This document shows, one piece after another, positions 23,504-32,682 of a stretch of 64,000 bases of DNA. Source of the DNA: Streptococcus pacificus. GTDB taxonomy: Bacteria > Bacillota > Bacilli > Lactobacillales > Streptococcaceae. The notes beneath the pieces were generated by a model that was not told the origin of the DNA, did not search any database, and was given only the letters and a program-made list of their open reading frames with translations. Location: NCBI RefSeq assembly GCF_016481305.1, contig NZ_JAENBO010000003.1, positions 1 to 64,000 on the forward strand, in the 5' to 3' direction. Position 1 is the stretch's first letter. Each line of letters begins with the position of its first letter. The position numbers and the translations under genes are program-made.

Positions 23504-24208
23504 CTAACTATTTACTTTTTTTCCGAGATAAATAGAAGTAAGTAGTATAAAGACATAAGCCTGCAAACATGAAATGAAGGCTGAAAAACCTACCCATACA
23601 ACATTCATCGCAAAAGCAAATGGTGCAAGGAAAATGCTTTGATTAGCCATTTGCAATAATAATGATAATAAAATCTCTCCTGAGAAAATATTACCATATA
23701 GACGTAGTGATAAAGACACAATGTTAGTTACTTCTTCAAGTAAGTTCATCGGTGTCATAGCTATTGGTGTGATAAAACCTTTAATATAGTGTTTCACACC
23801 TCTTATCTTAATGGCTTGGTATTGAATGACAAGTGACATTAAAATAGATAAGGCAAAGTCAAAAGCCATATTAGAGGTCGGAGAACCCCACCAATTATAA
23901 CCATTTGGTGTTTGAATTTTTGTCATTAAGCCTAAATTGTTGGCAAAAAGCAAAAAAGTAAACACGACAAAGAAAAATGGTGTGAATTTTTTACCAAGTT
24001 TCTCACCAAGTTCTCCTTTAATAACACCAAAAACAAAATCATAAACGTACTCAAGAACATTTTGTTTTCCTTTAGGTTTTAGCGTCATGTTTCGGCTTGC
24101 CCAAAAAACTAAAGAAAAGACGAGAACAACAATTAAAGCAGACATGATAAGTATGGTCAAATCAAAAGCAACTGGCCCGATATTAATGATTGGCATTTCT
24201 GATTCCAA
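23504..24208 (-). CDS. atpB: ATP synthase a subunit
   Basis: Membrane subunit that forms the proton channel with the c ring. It has 234 residues and about five or six transmembrane helices. The segment SLSLRLYGNIFSGEILLSLL carries the essential Arg that faces the c-subunit carboxylate. The likely start is TTG at 24208, with AAGGTGG six bases upstream; the ATG four codons later has poorer spacing. Confidence 0.95.
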   Translation of the reverse strand: MESEMPIINIGPVAFDLTILIMSALIVVLVFSLVFWASRNMTLKPKGKQNVLEYVYDFVFGVIKGELGEKLGKKFTPFFFVVFTFLLFANNLGLMTKIQTPNGYNWWGSPTSNMAFDFALSILMSLVIQYQAIKIRGVKHYIKGFITPIAMTPMNLLEEVTNIVSLSLRLYGNIFSGEILLSLLLQMANQSIFLAPFAFAMNVVWVGFSAFISCLQAYVFILLTSIYLGKKVNS

Positions 24209-24247
24209 CTAAGTCCACCTTCTTTCTACAAATTGCATAGTCATCTA

Positions 24248-24448
24248 TTATTTAAGGAATAATGACATCCCTAAAGTAACAAAGAATGTTCCTTCAATAA
24301 AACCAATACCAAGGAAAATGATTGGTCTTAATTTATCAAATAATTCTGGTTGACGAGAAACAGCTCTCATAAAATTTGAAACCAAGTAACCTTCTGCAAG
24401 ACTTACTCCAAAACAGGCAATCCCTAAAGCTAAAATACCTAATGTCAT
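24248..24448 (-). CDS. atpE: ATP synthase c subunit
   Basis: Proteolipid of the proton-translocating rotor ring. Its 66 residues form two transmembrane helices joined by a polar loop (RQPELFDKLRP). The proton-binding carboxylate is Glu52 in GIGFIEGTFF. As in other streptococci, atpE precedes atpB and no atpI gene is visible. The ribosome site is AAGGAGTATTTTCAA. First gene of the operon. Confidence 0.97.
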   Translation of the reverse strand: MTLGILALGIACFGVSLAEGYLVSNFMRAVSRQPELFDKLRPIIFLGIGFIEGTFFVTLGMSLFLK

Positions 24449-24488
24449 TTGAAAATACTCCTTATGTTTAAAAATTTTTTACCAATCT

Positions 24489-24517
24489 AGTGTAGTCCTA
24501 TTTTTTAAGTTTGTCAA
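24489..24517 (-). promoter_or_regulatory. Promoter of the ATP synthase operon
   Basis: On the - strand the -35 is TTGACA (24512-24517) and the -10 is TACACT (24489-24494), with a 17-base spacer. It lies between the glgP terminator and atpE. Confidence 0.85.
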
Positions 24518-24550
24518 ATATAACTTTAAAAGAAAGGGTAGAGATAAAAG

Positions 24551-24584
24551 TTTTTTGCCACCTCTAAAAAGAGGTGACAAAACC
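24551..24584 (-). terminator. Terminator of the glycogen operon
   Basis: Stem TTTTGTCACCTCT / AGAGGTGGCAAAA (24570-24582 with 24553-24565) on the - strand, followed by a short T-rich tail. It lies 8 bases beyond the glgP stop. Confidence 0.88.
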
Positions 24585-24590
24585 TTTATT

Positions 24591-26990
24591 TTAGCATTTT
24601 TTAATTTGCCACAATTCCTCAGCATACTGTGAAATCGTGTCATCTGATGTAAATTTATGTGACTTAGCAATATTCATCAGGCTCATTTGAGACCAGATTT
24701 TCTTGTCACGGTATAAGTCATCAATTTTTTCTTGTGCTTTTACATAAGACATAAAGTCTTCTAGTAAGAAATATTCATCATTATGAGTGATGAGTGACTC
24801 AAAGATTTCCATTCCCTCGCTTGAAACATCAGCAATAGTACCATTTACAAACGTATCAACGACCCGTTTGATGATAGGTTGATTTTCATAAATACCACGA
24901 GAATAATAATCATGCTTACGATAGTGATCATAGACATCGTCTTTGGTCATGCCAAAAATAACGATATTGTCATCGCCCACTTCATCTTTGATTTCAATGT
25001 TGGCGCCATCTAAGGTTGCTAGAGTGATTGAGCCAGTCATCATGAATTTCATATTTGACGTTCCTGATGCTTCTTTTGAAGCCAGAGAAATTTGTTCAGA
25101 AACATCTGCTGCTGGAATAATCAACTCAGCTAGACTAACATTATAGTTTTCTAAAAAAACAACCTTCAATTTGTCTCCTAAATCAGTATCATTATTGACA
25201 AGATTTGCCACTTCATTGATTAACTTAATAACTGATTTGGCAAAATGATAACCAGGAGCTGCTTTTGCTCCAAAAATAAAGACTCTTGGAACCATATCTT
25301 TATTAGGATTATCTTTTAAATCCCAGTAAAGTTTAATAATGTGCATCAAATTAAGAAGTTGGCGTTTGTATGCATGAAGCCTTTTGACTTGAACGTCAAA
25401 AATAGCATCTGTTGACACACTAATTCCTGTGGTGTTATAGATATAAGTCGCTAGACGTTCTTTGGCTTCTTGTTTCACACAGTAAAAATCATTTAAAATA
25501 GTCTCATCATTAACATAATTTTTTAATTCTTCAAGCTGATGAATATCTTTTCGCCAGTCGCAACCAATTACTTTATCAATTTGTTGAGATAATTCTGGGG
25601 CAGCAATTTGTGTCCAACGTCTTTGAACAATACCATTTGTTTTATTATTGAATTTTTCCGGATAAATGCTGTAAAAATCACTGAGAGTGTCTTCTTTTAA
25701 GAGTTTTGTATGAAGTTTTGCCACACCATTAACTGAATAGCCACCAATAATGGCTAAATGAGCCATATGAATCTGTCCATCTTTGACAATCCTTGTTCTC
25801 TCAATAATATTTGCGTCCACCCCTTCAGTAGCCATTTGGGCAACATAACGATTATCGATTTCTAGGATGATTTGATAAACTCTTGGTAATACTTTCTTAA
25901 AGAGTCCTTCATCCCATTTTTCCAATGCCTCAGATAAAATCGTGTGGTTGGTGTAACTCATTGTTTTAACAGTAGTTTCCCAAGCCTCTTGCCACTCTAA
26001 ACCATAAACATCAATTAATAATCGCATAAATTCAGCAGGGGCGACTGCTGGGTGAGTGTCATTGATATGAACAGATACTTTTTCATGGATTTGTTCTAAA
26101 GGTCTTCCTTGTTTTAAATAATACTTAATAATCGTTTGAAGACCAGCACTAGTCATAAAGTACTCTTGAGTGAGCCTTAATTCTTTTCCTTCATAACTTG
26201 TGTCATCTGGATATAAAACAGCTGTAATGTCTTGCACTTTGCGACGATCTTCTAAGGTTTTATACTGTAATTCATCTTCCTCAGGAATTTCTACATCCCA
26301 AAGTCTAAGGTTATTGACAATACCATTTTGATAACCCAGTTGAGGAACATCGTAAGGAACAGCTCTAAGGGTTTGTGAATTTTCGTAAATCGGTACTAAT
26401 TTCCCTTTTTCATTCATCTGGAGGTGAACGTTACCATACAATTTAACATCAACAATATCATGGTCTTTACGAACTTCCCAGACATTTCCTACTGATCCAA
26501 ACCAAGCGTCAGGCAATTCGACTTGATGACCATTAACAATTCTTTGCTTAAATAAACCATATTGATAGCGTAAACCATTCCCAAATCCAGGGTAACTCGT
26601 GGTTGCAAGTGAATCCATAAAGGCAGCTGCTAAACGGCCTAACCCACCATTTCCAAGAGCCATATCATGTTCAGCGTTTTTAACAGCTTCAAAATCAATT
26701 CCTAGGTCTGAAAAACCATCTTTAACTAACTCTAGAATACCCAAATTTAAGAGATTTGTTTCAAGCATTCGGCCTGGCAGAAATTCGATAGAAAAATAGA
26801 AGGCTATTTTCTCTTGTTCATCTGAAAGTCTTTTATTTCTTTCTAACCACTGAGGCGTGTAATATTTTCTTATGACTTTAGCCAAGGAAGTAAAAAGCTC
26901 TACTGGTGTCGCTACAGGAATTTTGATAAGATGCTCTTCATGCAAAGCGTCCTTAAAATCTCTGATAAATTGTTCTTTTGTTACTGACAT
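24591..26990 (-). CDS. glgP: Glycogen/starch phosphorylase of the glg operon
   Basis: GT35 enzyme that releases glucose-1-phosphate from alpha-1,4-glucan ends using phosphate and PLP. The N-terminal motif [15 protein letters not shown] and the PLP-lysine region (EASGTSNMKFMMTGS) are intact. The ATG at 26990 (MSVTKEQFIRDF) has AAAGGACAATC upstream and gives 799 residues. It is the last gene of glgBCDAP, starting 26 bases after glgA. A diverged paralogue, malP (46882-49140), serves the maltodextrin pathway, so this copy probably acts on stored glycogen. Confidence 0.95.
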   Translation of the reverse strand: MSVTKEQFIRDFKDALHEEHLIKIPVATPVELFTSLAKVIRKYYTPQWLERNKRLSDEQEKIAFYFSIEFLPGRMLETNLLNLGILELVKDGFSDLGIDFEAVKNAEHDMALGNGGLGRLAAAFMDSLATTSYPGFGNGLRYQYGLFKQRIVNGHQVELPDAWFGSVGNVWEVRKDHDIVDVKLYGNVHLQMNEKGKLVPIYENSQTLRAVPYDVPQLGYQNGIVNNLRLWDVEIPEEDELQYKTLEDRRKVQDITAVLYPDDTSYEGKELRLTQEYFMTSAGLQTIIKYYLKQGRPLEQIHEKVSVHINDTHPAVAPAEFMRLLIDVYGLEWQEAWETTVKTMSYTNHTILSEALEKWDEGLFKKVLPRVYQIILEIDNRYVAQMATEGVDANIIERTRIVKDGQIHMAHLAIIGGYSVNGVAKLHTKLLKEDTLSDFYSIYPEKFNNKTNGIVQRRWTQIAAPELSQQIDKVIGCDWRKDIHQLEELKNYVNDETILNDFYCVKQEAKERLATYIYNTTGISVSTDAIFDVQVKRLHAYKRQLLNLMHIIKLYWDLKDNPNKDMVPRVFIFGAKAAPGYHFAKSVIKLINEVANLVNNDTDLGDKLKVVFLENYNVSLAELIIPAADVSEQISLASKEASGTSNMKFMMTGSITLATLDGANIEIKDEVGDDNIVIFGMTKDDVYDHYRKHDYYSRGIYENQPIIKRVVDTFVNGTIADVSSEGMEIFESLITHNDEYFLLEDFMSYVKAQEKIDDLYRDKKIWSQMSLMNIAKSHKFTSDDTISQYAEELWQIKKC

Positions 26991-27016
26991 GATTGTCCTT
27001 TCTTTCATCGCTAATG

Positions 27017-28444
27017 TTAAAGCTTTTGATATAGCGCATCATAGGCTTTACTTGCTGTGTCCCATGAAAAATCTTGTTCCATGGCGTTTTGCTGTAATTT
27101 CCTCCAGTCTTCTTTATTATTATAATATAGCTCAATAGCGCCTTCAACTGCTTTTGTTAACCAATAACCAGAAAAATGATTAAATGAAAAACCAGTACCT
27201 GTCTTATCGTAGGCATTATAAGGCATGACAGTATCTTTTAAACCACCAACTTCATGAACGATTGGAAGAGTCCCATATCTCATGGCCATCATTTGAGAGA
27301 GACCACAAGGTTCAAAGGCACTTGGCATTAAAAAGAGGTCACTTCCGGCATAAATTTTTTGGGCAAATGCCAAATCAAACGTAATATTAGCAGATAATTT
27401 ATCTGGGTATTTTGATGCAAACCAGCTAAAAGCATTTTCAAAACCAGTATAACCCGTTCCTAATAAGACAATTTGAAGATCATACTGAAGAATATTGTGT
27501 AATTCTCTAACAACTAAATCAAACCCTTTTTGATCAGTCAAACGAGAAACGATACCAATCAAAGGAACATCATCTCTGATAGGAAGTCCTGCTTGCTCTT
27601 GTAAATCTGATTTGTTTAAGGCCTTATTTTCAATTGTTTCCTTTGAAAAATGAGCTACTAAGTGTTCATCTGTAGCTGGATTAAACAATTCTGTGTCTAT
27701 CCCATTAACAATTCCAGTTAATTTAGCAGCTTCCATTCGCATCACTGTTTCTAAACCCTTACCAAAAGCTGACGTCATGATTTCTGCGGCATAACTTGGT
27801 GAAACAGTTGTGACAGAATTAGCATAGAGAACTCCTGCTTTCATCCAGTTTAAGCAATCGTTCCATCGTAACGTTCCATCCTCATAGCGTTCTAAACCGA
27901 CACCGAATAAATCCCAAAGCATTCCAGGTTCAAATTGTCCTTGAAATTCAATATTATGAATGGTAAAGACTGTTTTGATGTCTTGATAAGCTTCAATCCA
28001 GTGATATTTTTCTTTTAGAAGATAAGGAATCATGGCTGTATGGTAATCGTGGACATGAAGAACATCTGGGATAAAATCAATTTTTTCCATTAACTCAATA
28101 GCGGCTAGTTGAAAGAAGGCAAAGCGTTCACCATCATCCCACTCCCCATAAACAGTTCCTCTAAAGAAATAGTCTCTATTATCGATAAAATAGAAGGTGA
28201 CATCATTTTGAATCAATTTTTTGACACCAACATACTGATGACGCCAACCAACATCAGTGAAATAATATAAAACATCCTCTACTTGGTCACCAAATTGATA
28301 ATCGACAGAATCATAATAAGGTAAAACAACACTAACGTCATGGCCTTTTTTGACCAAAGACTTTGGCAGTGCACCAATAACATCACCTAATCCACCTGTT
28401 TTGACAAAGGGGCTGGCTTCAGCTGCGACAAACATAATTTTCAT
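27017..28444 (-). CDS. glgA: Glycogen synthase (ADP-glucose)
   Basis: GT5 enzyme that adds glucose from ADP-glucose to alpha-1,4-glucan. The N-terminal ADP-glucose motif KTGGLGDV (Lys15) and the C-terminal [18 protein letters not shown] stretch with the catalytic Glu are present. It has 475 residues, the usual length. Its ATG overlaps the glgD stop by 4 bases (ATGA), so translation is probably coupled to glgD. Confidence 0.97.
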   Translation of the reverse strand: MKIMFVAAEASPFVKTGGLGDVIGALPKSLVKKGHDVSVVLPYYDSVDYQFGDQVEDVLYYFTDVGWRHQYVGVKKLIQNDVTFYFIDNRDYFFRGTVYGEWDDGERFAFFQLAAIELMEKIDFIPDVLHVHDYHTAMIPYLLKEKYHWIEAYQDIKTVFTIHNIEFQGQFEPGMLWDLFGVGLERYEDGTLRWNDCLNWMKAGVLYANSVTTVSPSYAAEIMTSAFGKGLETVMRMEAAKLTGIVNGIDTELFNPATDEHLVAHFSKETIENKALNKSDLQEQAGLPIRDDVPLIGIVSRLTDQKGFDLVVRELHNILQYDLQIVLLGTGYTGFENAFSWFASKYPDKLSANITFDLAFAQKIYAGSDLFLMPSAFEPCGLSQMMAMRYGTLPIVHEVGGLKDTVMPYNAYDKTGTGFSFNHFSGYWLTKAVEGAIELYYNNKEDWRKLQQNAMEQDFSWDTASKAYDALYQKL

Positions 28445-29571
28445 TTGATAATATCTCCATTTATCTCTTGTCCCTTAGCAATGACCACTGGGTCATCTTT
28501 TGTACCTTTAATCGTCACACCTTTTGGAATAGTATTACCTTTATCGATAATCGCATACTCAACAACAGCCCCTTCTTCAATAGTTACTTTTGGAAAAACG
28601 ATAGAATGACTGACCTTAGCATCTTCTTTGATAGAGCAATTTCTTGAAATAATTGAATGCTCAACATAACCCTTAATAATACTTCCTGAGGCAAATTGTG
28701 AGTTTAGCACAGTTGATTTTTTATCAAAGAAGGTTGCCTCTTCATTTTTAATCTTGGTGTAGACCTTTTGATTACTATAAAGTAGTGAATAGAATTTTTG
28801 TGACTCTAACATATCCATATTAGCATCATAATAAGATTTCACAGAATTAATGTTTGATAAGTAACCGGTGTACTCAAACGCAAGACCTTTTTCTGTAACG
28901 ATTAAATCTCTAAGTAAGTATCTAATTTTTCTAAGATTACCAGTTTTTAGCTCTTCTTCCATTTTTTCAATAAGCCATGGAGTGTTAACAACATAGATAT
29001 CTGCTGACATAGAAACCGTCTCTTGGCCAGCCTTTTCTTTTTTTCCAATCACATTATCCATCTCATCAATTTCTAAGATATCGTTAACAGGAGAAACCAT
29101 TTCTTTAGGCAATCTTTTATAAACAACCGTTATTTGGCGTTTGTTGACATTATGTAAATGAATCACTTGTTCAAGATTGATATTACACAAGATGTCACAG
29201 GTCATATAGACTGTTTGATCACTTCCTGAACGCTTTAAATAGGTCAAAATTTGATTGTAATAATCTTCATCAGTGTACTCATCAGTGTTTTCAGTATTAT
29301 AGAACCCTAAAAAATAATGACTAAGGAGAGTACTTAATCCCCACTCCCGTCCACTTCTTATGTGGTCAAATACTGAACGAATGTTTTGTCCTCTAAAAAT
29401 ACCGTAGACACTTCTGATACCAGCATTTGCTAAACTTGACAATTGAAAATCAATCAAACGGTATTTCCCATCAAATGGTAAGTTCGCTAGAGGACGATTA
29501 GCTGTTAACTCAGCCATGTCGTGATAACCAACAGTATTTCCTAATATGGCAGAATATTTATCAATCTTCAT
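28441..29571 (-). CDS. glgD: GlgD, glucose-1-phosphate adenylyltransferase partner subunit
   Basis: GlgC paralogue typical of Firmicutes, encoded with glgC and thought to form or modulate a heteromeric ADP-glucose pyrophosphorylase. The start at 29571 ([12 protein letters not shown]) follows GGGGGTTCCAA and overlaps the glgC end by 11 bases. The protein has 376 residues. Where GlgC has the nucleotide-binding loop GGQGTRLG, GlgD has [10 protein letters not shown], so the loop is lost and the subunit is probably regulatory. The C-terminal part keeps a left-handed beta-helix-like pattern ([18 protein letters not shown]). Confidence 0.94.
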   Translation of the reverse strand: MKIDKYSAILGNTVGYHDMAELTANRPLANLPFDGKYRLIDFQLSSLANAGIRSVYGIFRGQNIRSVFDHIRSGREWGLSTLLSHYFLGFYNTENTDEYTDEDYYNQILTYLKRSGSDQTVYMTCDILCNINLEQVIHLHNVNKRQITVVYKRLPKEMVSPVNDILEIDEMDNVIGKKEKAGQETVSMSADIYVVNTPWLIEKMEEELKTGNLRKIRYLLRDLIVTEKGLAFEYTGYLSNINSVKSYYDANMDMLESQKFYSLLYSNQKVYTKIKNEEATFFDKKSTVLNSQFASGSIIKGYVEHSIISRNCSIKEDAKVSHSIVFPKVTIEEGAVVEYAIIDKGNTIPKGVTIKGTKDDPVVIAKGQEINGDIIK

Positions 29572-30700
29572 TTGGAACCCCCACTTTTTCATTATAACCA
29601 ACAACTTGAACTTCATTTGTGCCATCAATGACGACATTATCACTAATAACAGCCCCTTCACCGATAATAGATCTTATGATTTTAGCATTTTCACCAATTT
29701 TTGCACCACTCATGATGAAGCTATCTTTAATCAAGGCACCTTCTTTGACTTGAACATTAGTAGATAAAATAGAATTTTCAACTTCACCAGCTACAAAGCA
29801 ACCATCAACCACTAAAGAGTCTTTGACACGCGCCTTATCTGTGATGAAATTAGGAGGTGCGATATGACTTTTAGAATATATTTTCCAATTTCTATCACGG
29901 CTATTGAGTTCATTATCAATAGCAATATATTCCATATTAGCTTCCCAAAGTGATTCAATTGTGCCAACATCTTTCCAATAACCATTAAAGTTATAGGTGT
30001 AAACACGTTCTCCTGATTCTAAATAAGCAGGAATAACATTGTTTCCGAAGTCAGACATATCAACATCATTTTTTTCAGCATTAATCAACATTTCACGAAG
30101 ACGAGGCCAATCAAAAATATAAATCCCCATAGAAGCCTTTGTTGATTTTGGGTGTTCGGGTTTCTCTTCAAACTCGACAATACGGTCATTAGAATCAGTA
30201 TTCATAATACCAAAACGATGTGCTTCTTTTAGAGAAACATCTATAACAGCAACTGTTAAGCTTGCAAGATTATCTTTGTGGGCTTGAAGCATGTCATCAT
30301 AATCCATTTTATAGATGTGATCTCCTGATAAGATAAGCACGTAATCAGGATTAACACTATCTATGTAATCAATGTTTTGATAAATGGCATGGCTAGTACC
30401 TTGAAACCAACGATTGCCTTCTGTTGCAGAATAAGGTTGTAAAATAGTAGCACCTGAATCGATACCATCTAATCCCCATGAAGAGCCATTTCCAATATGA
30501 CTGTTTAAGGCTAGGGGTTGGTATTGTGTAATGACACCAACATTGTGGATGCCTGAATTGGCACAATTTGAAAGGGCAAAATCAATAATGCGATAACGTC
30601 CTCCAAATTGCACAGCTGGTTTAGCAATGGTTTGAGTTAATTTCCCTAAGCGAGTGCCTTGCCCACCGGCAAGGATTAAGGCTAACATTTCATTTTTCAT
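29561..30700 (-). CDS. glgC: Glucose-1-phosphate adenylyltransferase
   Basis: Catalytic ADP-glucose pyrophosphorylase, the committed step of glycogen synthesis. The N-terminal nucleotide loop is [10 protein letters not shown] (residues 10-19), with the substrate motif [12 protein letters not shown] and a C-terminal hexapeptide-repeat domain (about 280-370). It has 379 residues. The ribosome site is AAAGGAAAAGTAG. It is the second gene of glgBCDAP and overlaps glgD. Confidence 0.97.
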   Translation of the reverse strand: MKNEMLALILAGGQGTRLGKLTQTIAKPAVQFGGRYRIIDFALSNCANSGIHNVGVITQYQPLALNSHIGNGSSWGLDGIDSGATILQPYSATEGNRWFQGTSHAIYQNIDYIDSVNPDYVLILSGDHIYKMDYDDMLQAHKDNLASLTVAVIDVSLKEAHRFGIMNTDSNDRIVEFEEKPEHPKSTKASMGIYIFDWPRLREMLINAEKNDVDMSDFGNNVIPAYLESGERVYTYNFNGYWKDVGTIESLWEANMEYIAIDNELNSRDRNWKIYSKSHIAPPNFITDKARVKDSLVVDGCFVAGEVENSILSTNVQVKEGALIKDSFIMSGAKIGENAKIIRSIIGEGAVISDNVVIDGTNEVQVVGYNEKVGVPNED

Positions 30701-30725
30701 CTACTTTTCCTTTCCTTTTTAGGAT

Positions 30726-32600
30726 TTAAGAACGTCTTTTAATCTTCCAAATACTTGCACCAAGCGCTGGAAGTGTGAAACTGATGGTCTGCTCATAATG
30801 TTTCCACAGTCTTGGTTGTGTCTTAGCGTTTTGATTGGTTGTTTTCCAAACACCTCCAAATTCTTCTAATTCAGTGTTTAAAATCTCTTCATAGAGACCA
30901 GAAATAGGAACACCTATTGTGAAATTCTTTCTTTCTACTGGTGTCATGTTAAAGACACACACCAATAAATCCCCCTTACTATTTTTCCTAATAAAGGATA
31001 AAACTGTTTCAGAACTATTATCTGCATCAATAATATCAAGACCATCATAACTATCATCTATTTGCCATAGTACTTTGTTGTCCTTGTAGAATTGATTAAG
31101 AAAACGAGTAAAGTCTTGCATTTTTTTATTCAAAGGATCCTCTAGATTAGACCACACTAGCTGTTCATTATATTTCCATTCTAGAAATTGACCAAACTCA
31201 CTTCCCATAAAAAGAAGTTTTTTTCCTGGGTGACAGATTTGATAGGTGTAGAGATTCCTTAAACCGGCAAATTGATTGTAACGATCTCCCCACATTTTAT
31301 GCATCATACTTTTTTTACCGTGAACCACCTCATCATGAGAAAATGGTAGGATAAAATTTTCACTAAAAACATACATAAAACTAAAGGTAACAAGATTAAA
31401 TTCAAACTGACGGTAGATGGGGTCTTTTTCGTAAAATCGCAAAATATCATTCATCCAGCCCATATTCCACTTATAGTCAAACCCTAACCCACCTTCTGAA
31501 ATAGGAAGTGTTATAGGCGTAAAGGCTGTTGATTCTTCGGCAATCATCATCACGTCAGGATGATAATGTTTCACTACATTATTTAGTTTTTGTAAGAAAG
31601 CATAACCTTCTAAATTGCGATTGCCCCCATCCTTATTAGGAGACCAAGGGCCTTCATCATAATCAAGGTAGAGCATATTACTAACCGCATCTACTCGAAT
31701 ACCATCAACATGATAATGTTCTATCCAAAAAAGAGCACTTGAAATGAGAAAAGAGTGAACTTGATTTTTTCCCAAATCAAAGTTTAAGGCTCCCCAGCGA
31801 TAATTGTGAGCACGATCATAATCATCATATTCATAGGTCGCTGTCCCGTCAAAGTAGGCTAGAGCATCATCATTGATAATGAAATGACCAGGAACCCAGT
31901 CAAGAATAACACCAATATTATTGAGATGACAAGCTTCAACAAAATCCTGAAATTCTTCAGGTGTCCCATAGGTTTGTTCGAAAGCAAAGTAACCCATTAA
32001 TTGATAACCCCAACTCATATCTAAAGGATGAGACATTAAAGGGAGAAATTCAACATGTGTGTAATTCATCTCAACAAGATAAGGAATCAATTCTTCTTTT
32101 AATTGAGAAAATCGGTAAGGTTGTCCAGACTCACCTTTCTTCCACGAACTAGCATGAACTTCATAAATATTCACTGGGCGATTTTTAAATCCAAAACGTT
32201 TTCGTCTCCCTAGCCAAAGACCGTCCTTCCATTTTTTTTCAGATAGCGTTTTAACAATGGCCCCTGTGGCTGGTCGTTTCTCCAATTGAAAAGCGTACGG
32301 ATCCGTTTTTTCAACTATTTCACCACCTTGTCTTGTCACAAGATATTTGTAGATATCATTTTCTTTAGCCTGGTTTGTAAAGATTTCCCAAATGCCTGAA
32401 TCACTTTTTTCCATTGCAAGAGGGTTTTCATGCCAATTGGTAAAATCCCCAATAAGAGCGACATTTTCAGCATTAGGTGCCCAAACGCGAAAAACATAGC
32501 CTTCTTGATTGCGACGAGTTTCAGGATGAACACCTAGAAACTCTTGGGAATGAAAATTTTCACCTTTTCCAAAAAACCAGATTCTATCTTTTATTGTCAT
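30726..32600 (-). CDS. glgB: 1,4-alpha-glucan branching enzyme
   Basis: GH13 enzyme that introduces alpha-1,6 branches into glycogen. A CBM48 domain (about residues 30-115) precedes the catalytic barrel. The nucleophile Asp lies in [11 protein letters not shown], the acid Glu in [10 protein letters not shown], and the third carboxylate in [12 protein letters not shown]. The ATG at 32600 ([10 protein letters not shown]) has AGAGGAAGAAAAA upstream and gives 624 residues. First gene of the glycogen operon, 77 bases after the pulA stop with a terminator between. No strong promoter was recognised in that gap, so read-through is possible. Confidence 0.95.
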   Translation of the reverse strand: MTIKDRIWFFGKGENFHSQEFLGVHPETRRNQEGYVFRVWAPNAENVALIGDFTNWHENPLAMEKSDSGIWEIFTNQAKENDIYKYLVTRQGGEIVEKTDPYAFQLEKRPATGAIVKTLSEKKWKDGLWLGRRKRFGFKNRPVNIYEVHASSWKKGESGQPYRFSQLKEELIPYLVEMNYTHVEFLPLMSHPLDMSWGYQLMGYFAFEQTYGTPEEFQDFVEACHLNNIGVILDWVPGHFIINDDALAYFDGTATYEYDDYDRAHNYRWGALNFDLGKNQVHSFLISSALFWIEHYHVDGIRVDAVSNMLYLDYDEGPWSPNKDGGNRNLEGYAFLQKLNNVVKHYHPDVMMIAEESTAFTPITLPISEGGLGFDYKWNMGWMNDILRFYEKDPIYRQFEFNLVTFSFMYVFSENFILPFSHDEVVHGKKSMMHKMWGDRYNQFAGLRNLYTYQICHPGKKLLFMGSEFGQFLEWKYNEQLVWSNLEDPLNKKMQDFTRFLNQFYKDNKVLWQIDDSYDGLDIIDADNSSETVLSFIRKNSKGDLLVCVFNMTPVERKNFTIGVPISGLYEEILNTELEEFGGVWKTTNQNAKTQPRLWKHYEQTISFTLPALGASIWKIKRRS

Positions 32601-32649
32601 TTTTTCTTCCTCTACTATTTGTGACAAGTCTTTTGTATAAACCTTATTA

Positions 32650-32682
32650 AAACAAAAATAACCTGATAAATATCAGGTTATT
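32650..32682 (-). terminator. Terminator between pulA and glgB
   Basis: Stem AATAACCTGATA / TATCAGGTTATT (32671-32682 with 32657-32668), followed by TTTGTTTT on the - strand. The pulA stop codon (32678-32680) lies inside the first arm. Confidence 0.87.

Noticed and set aside
24479..24670. Small - strand frame at the glgP-atpE junction
   Set aside because: It runs through the glgP terminator and the atp promoter in a different frame from glgP and has no SD or family resemblance.
28441..29661. Longer glgD reading frame starting at 29661
   Set aside because: The extra 30 residues overlap glgC and do not resemble GlgD; the ATG at 29571 has a proper ribosome site and the conserved N-terminus.
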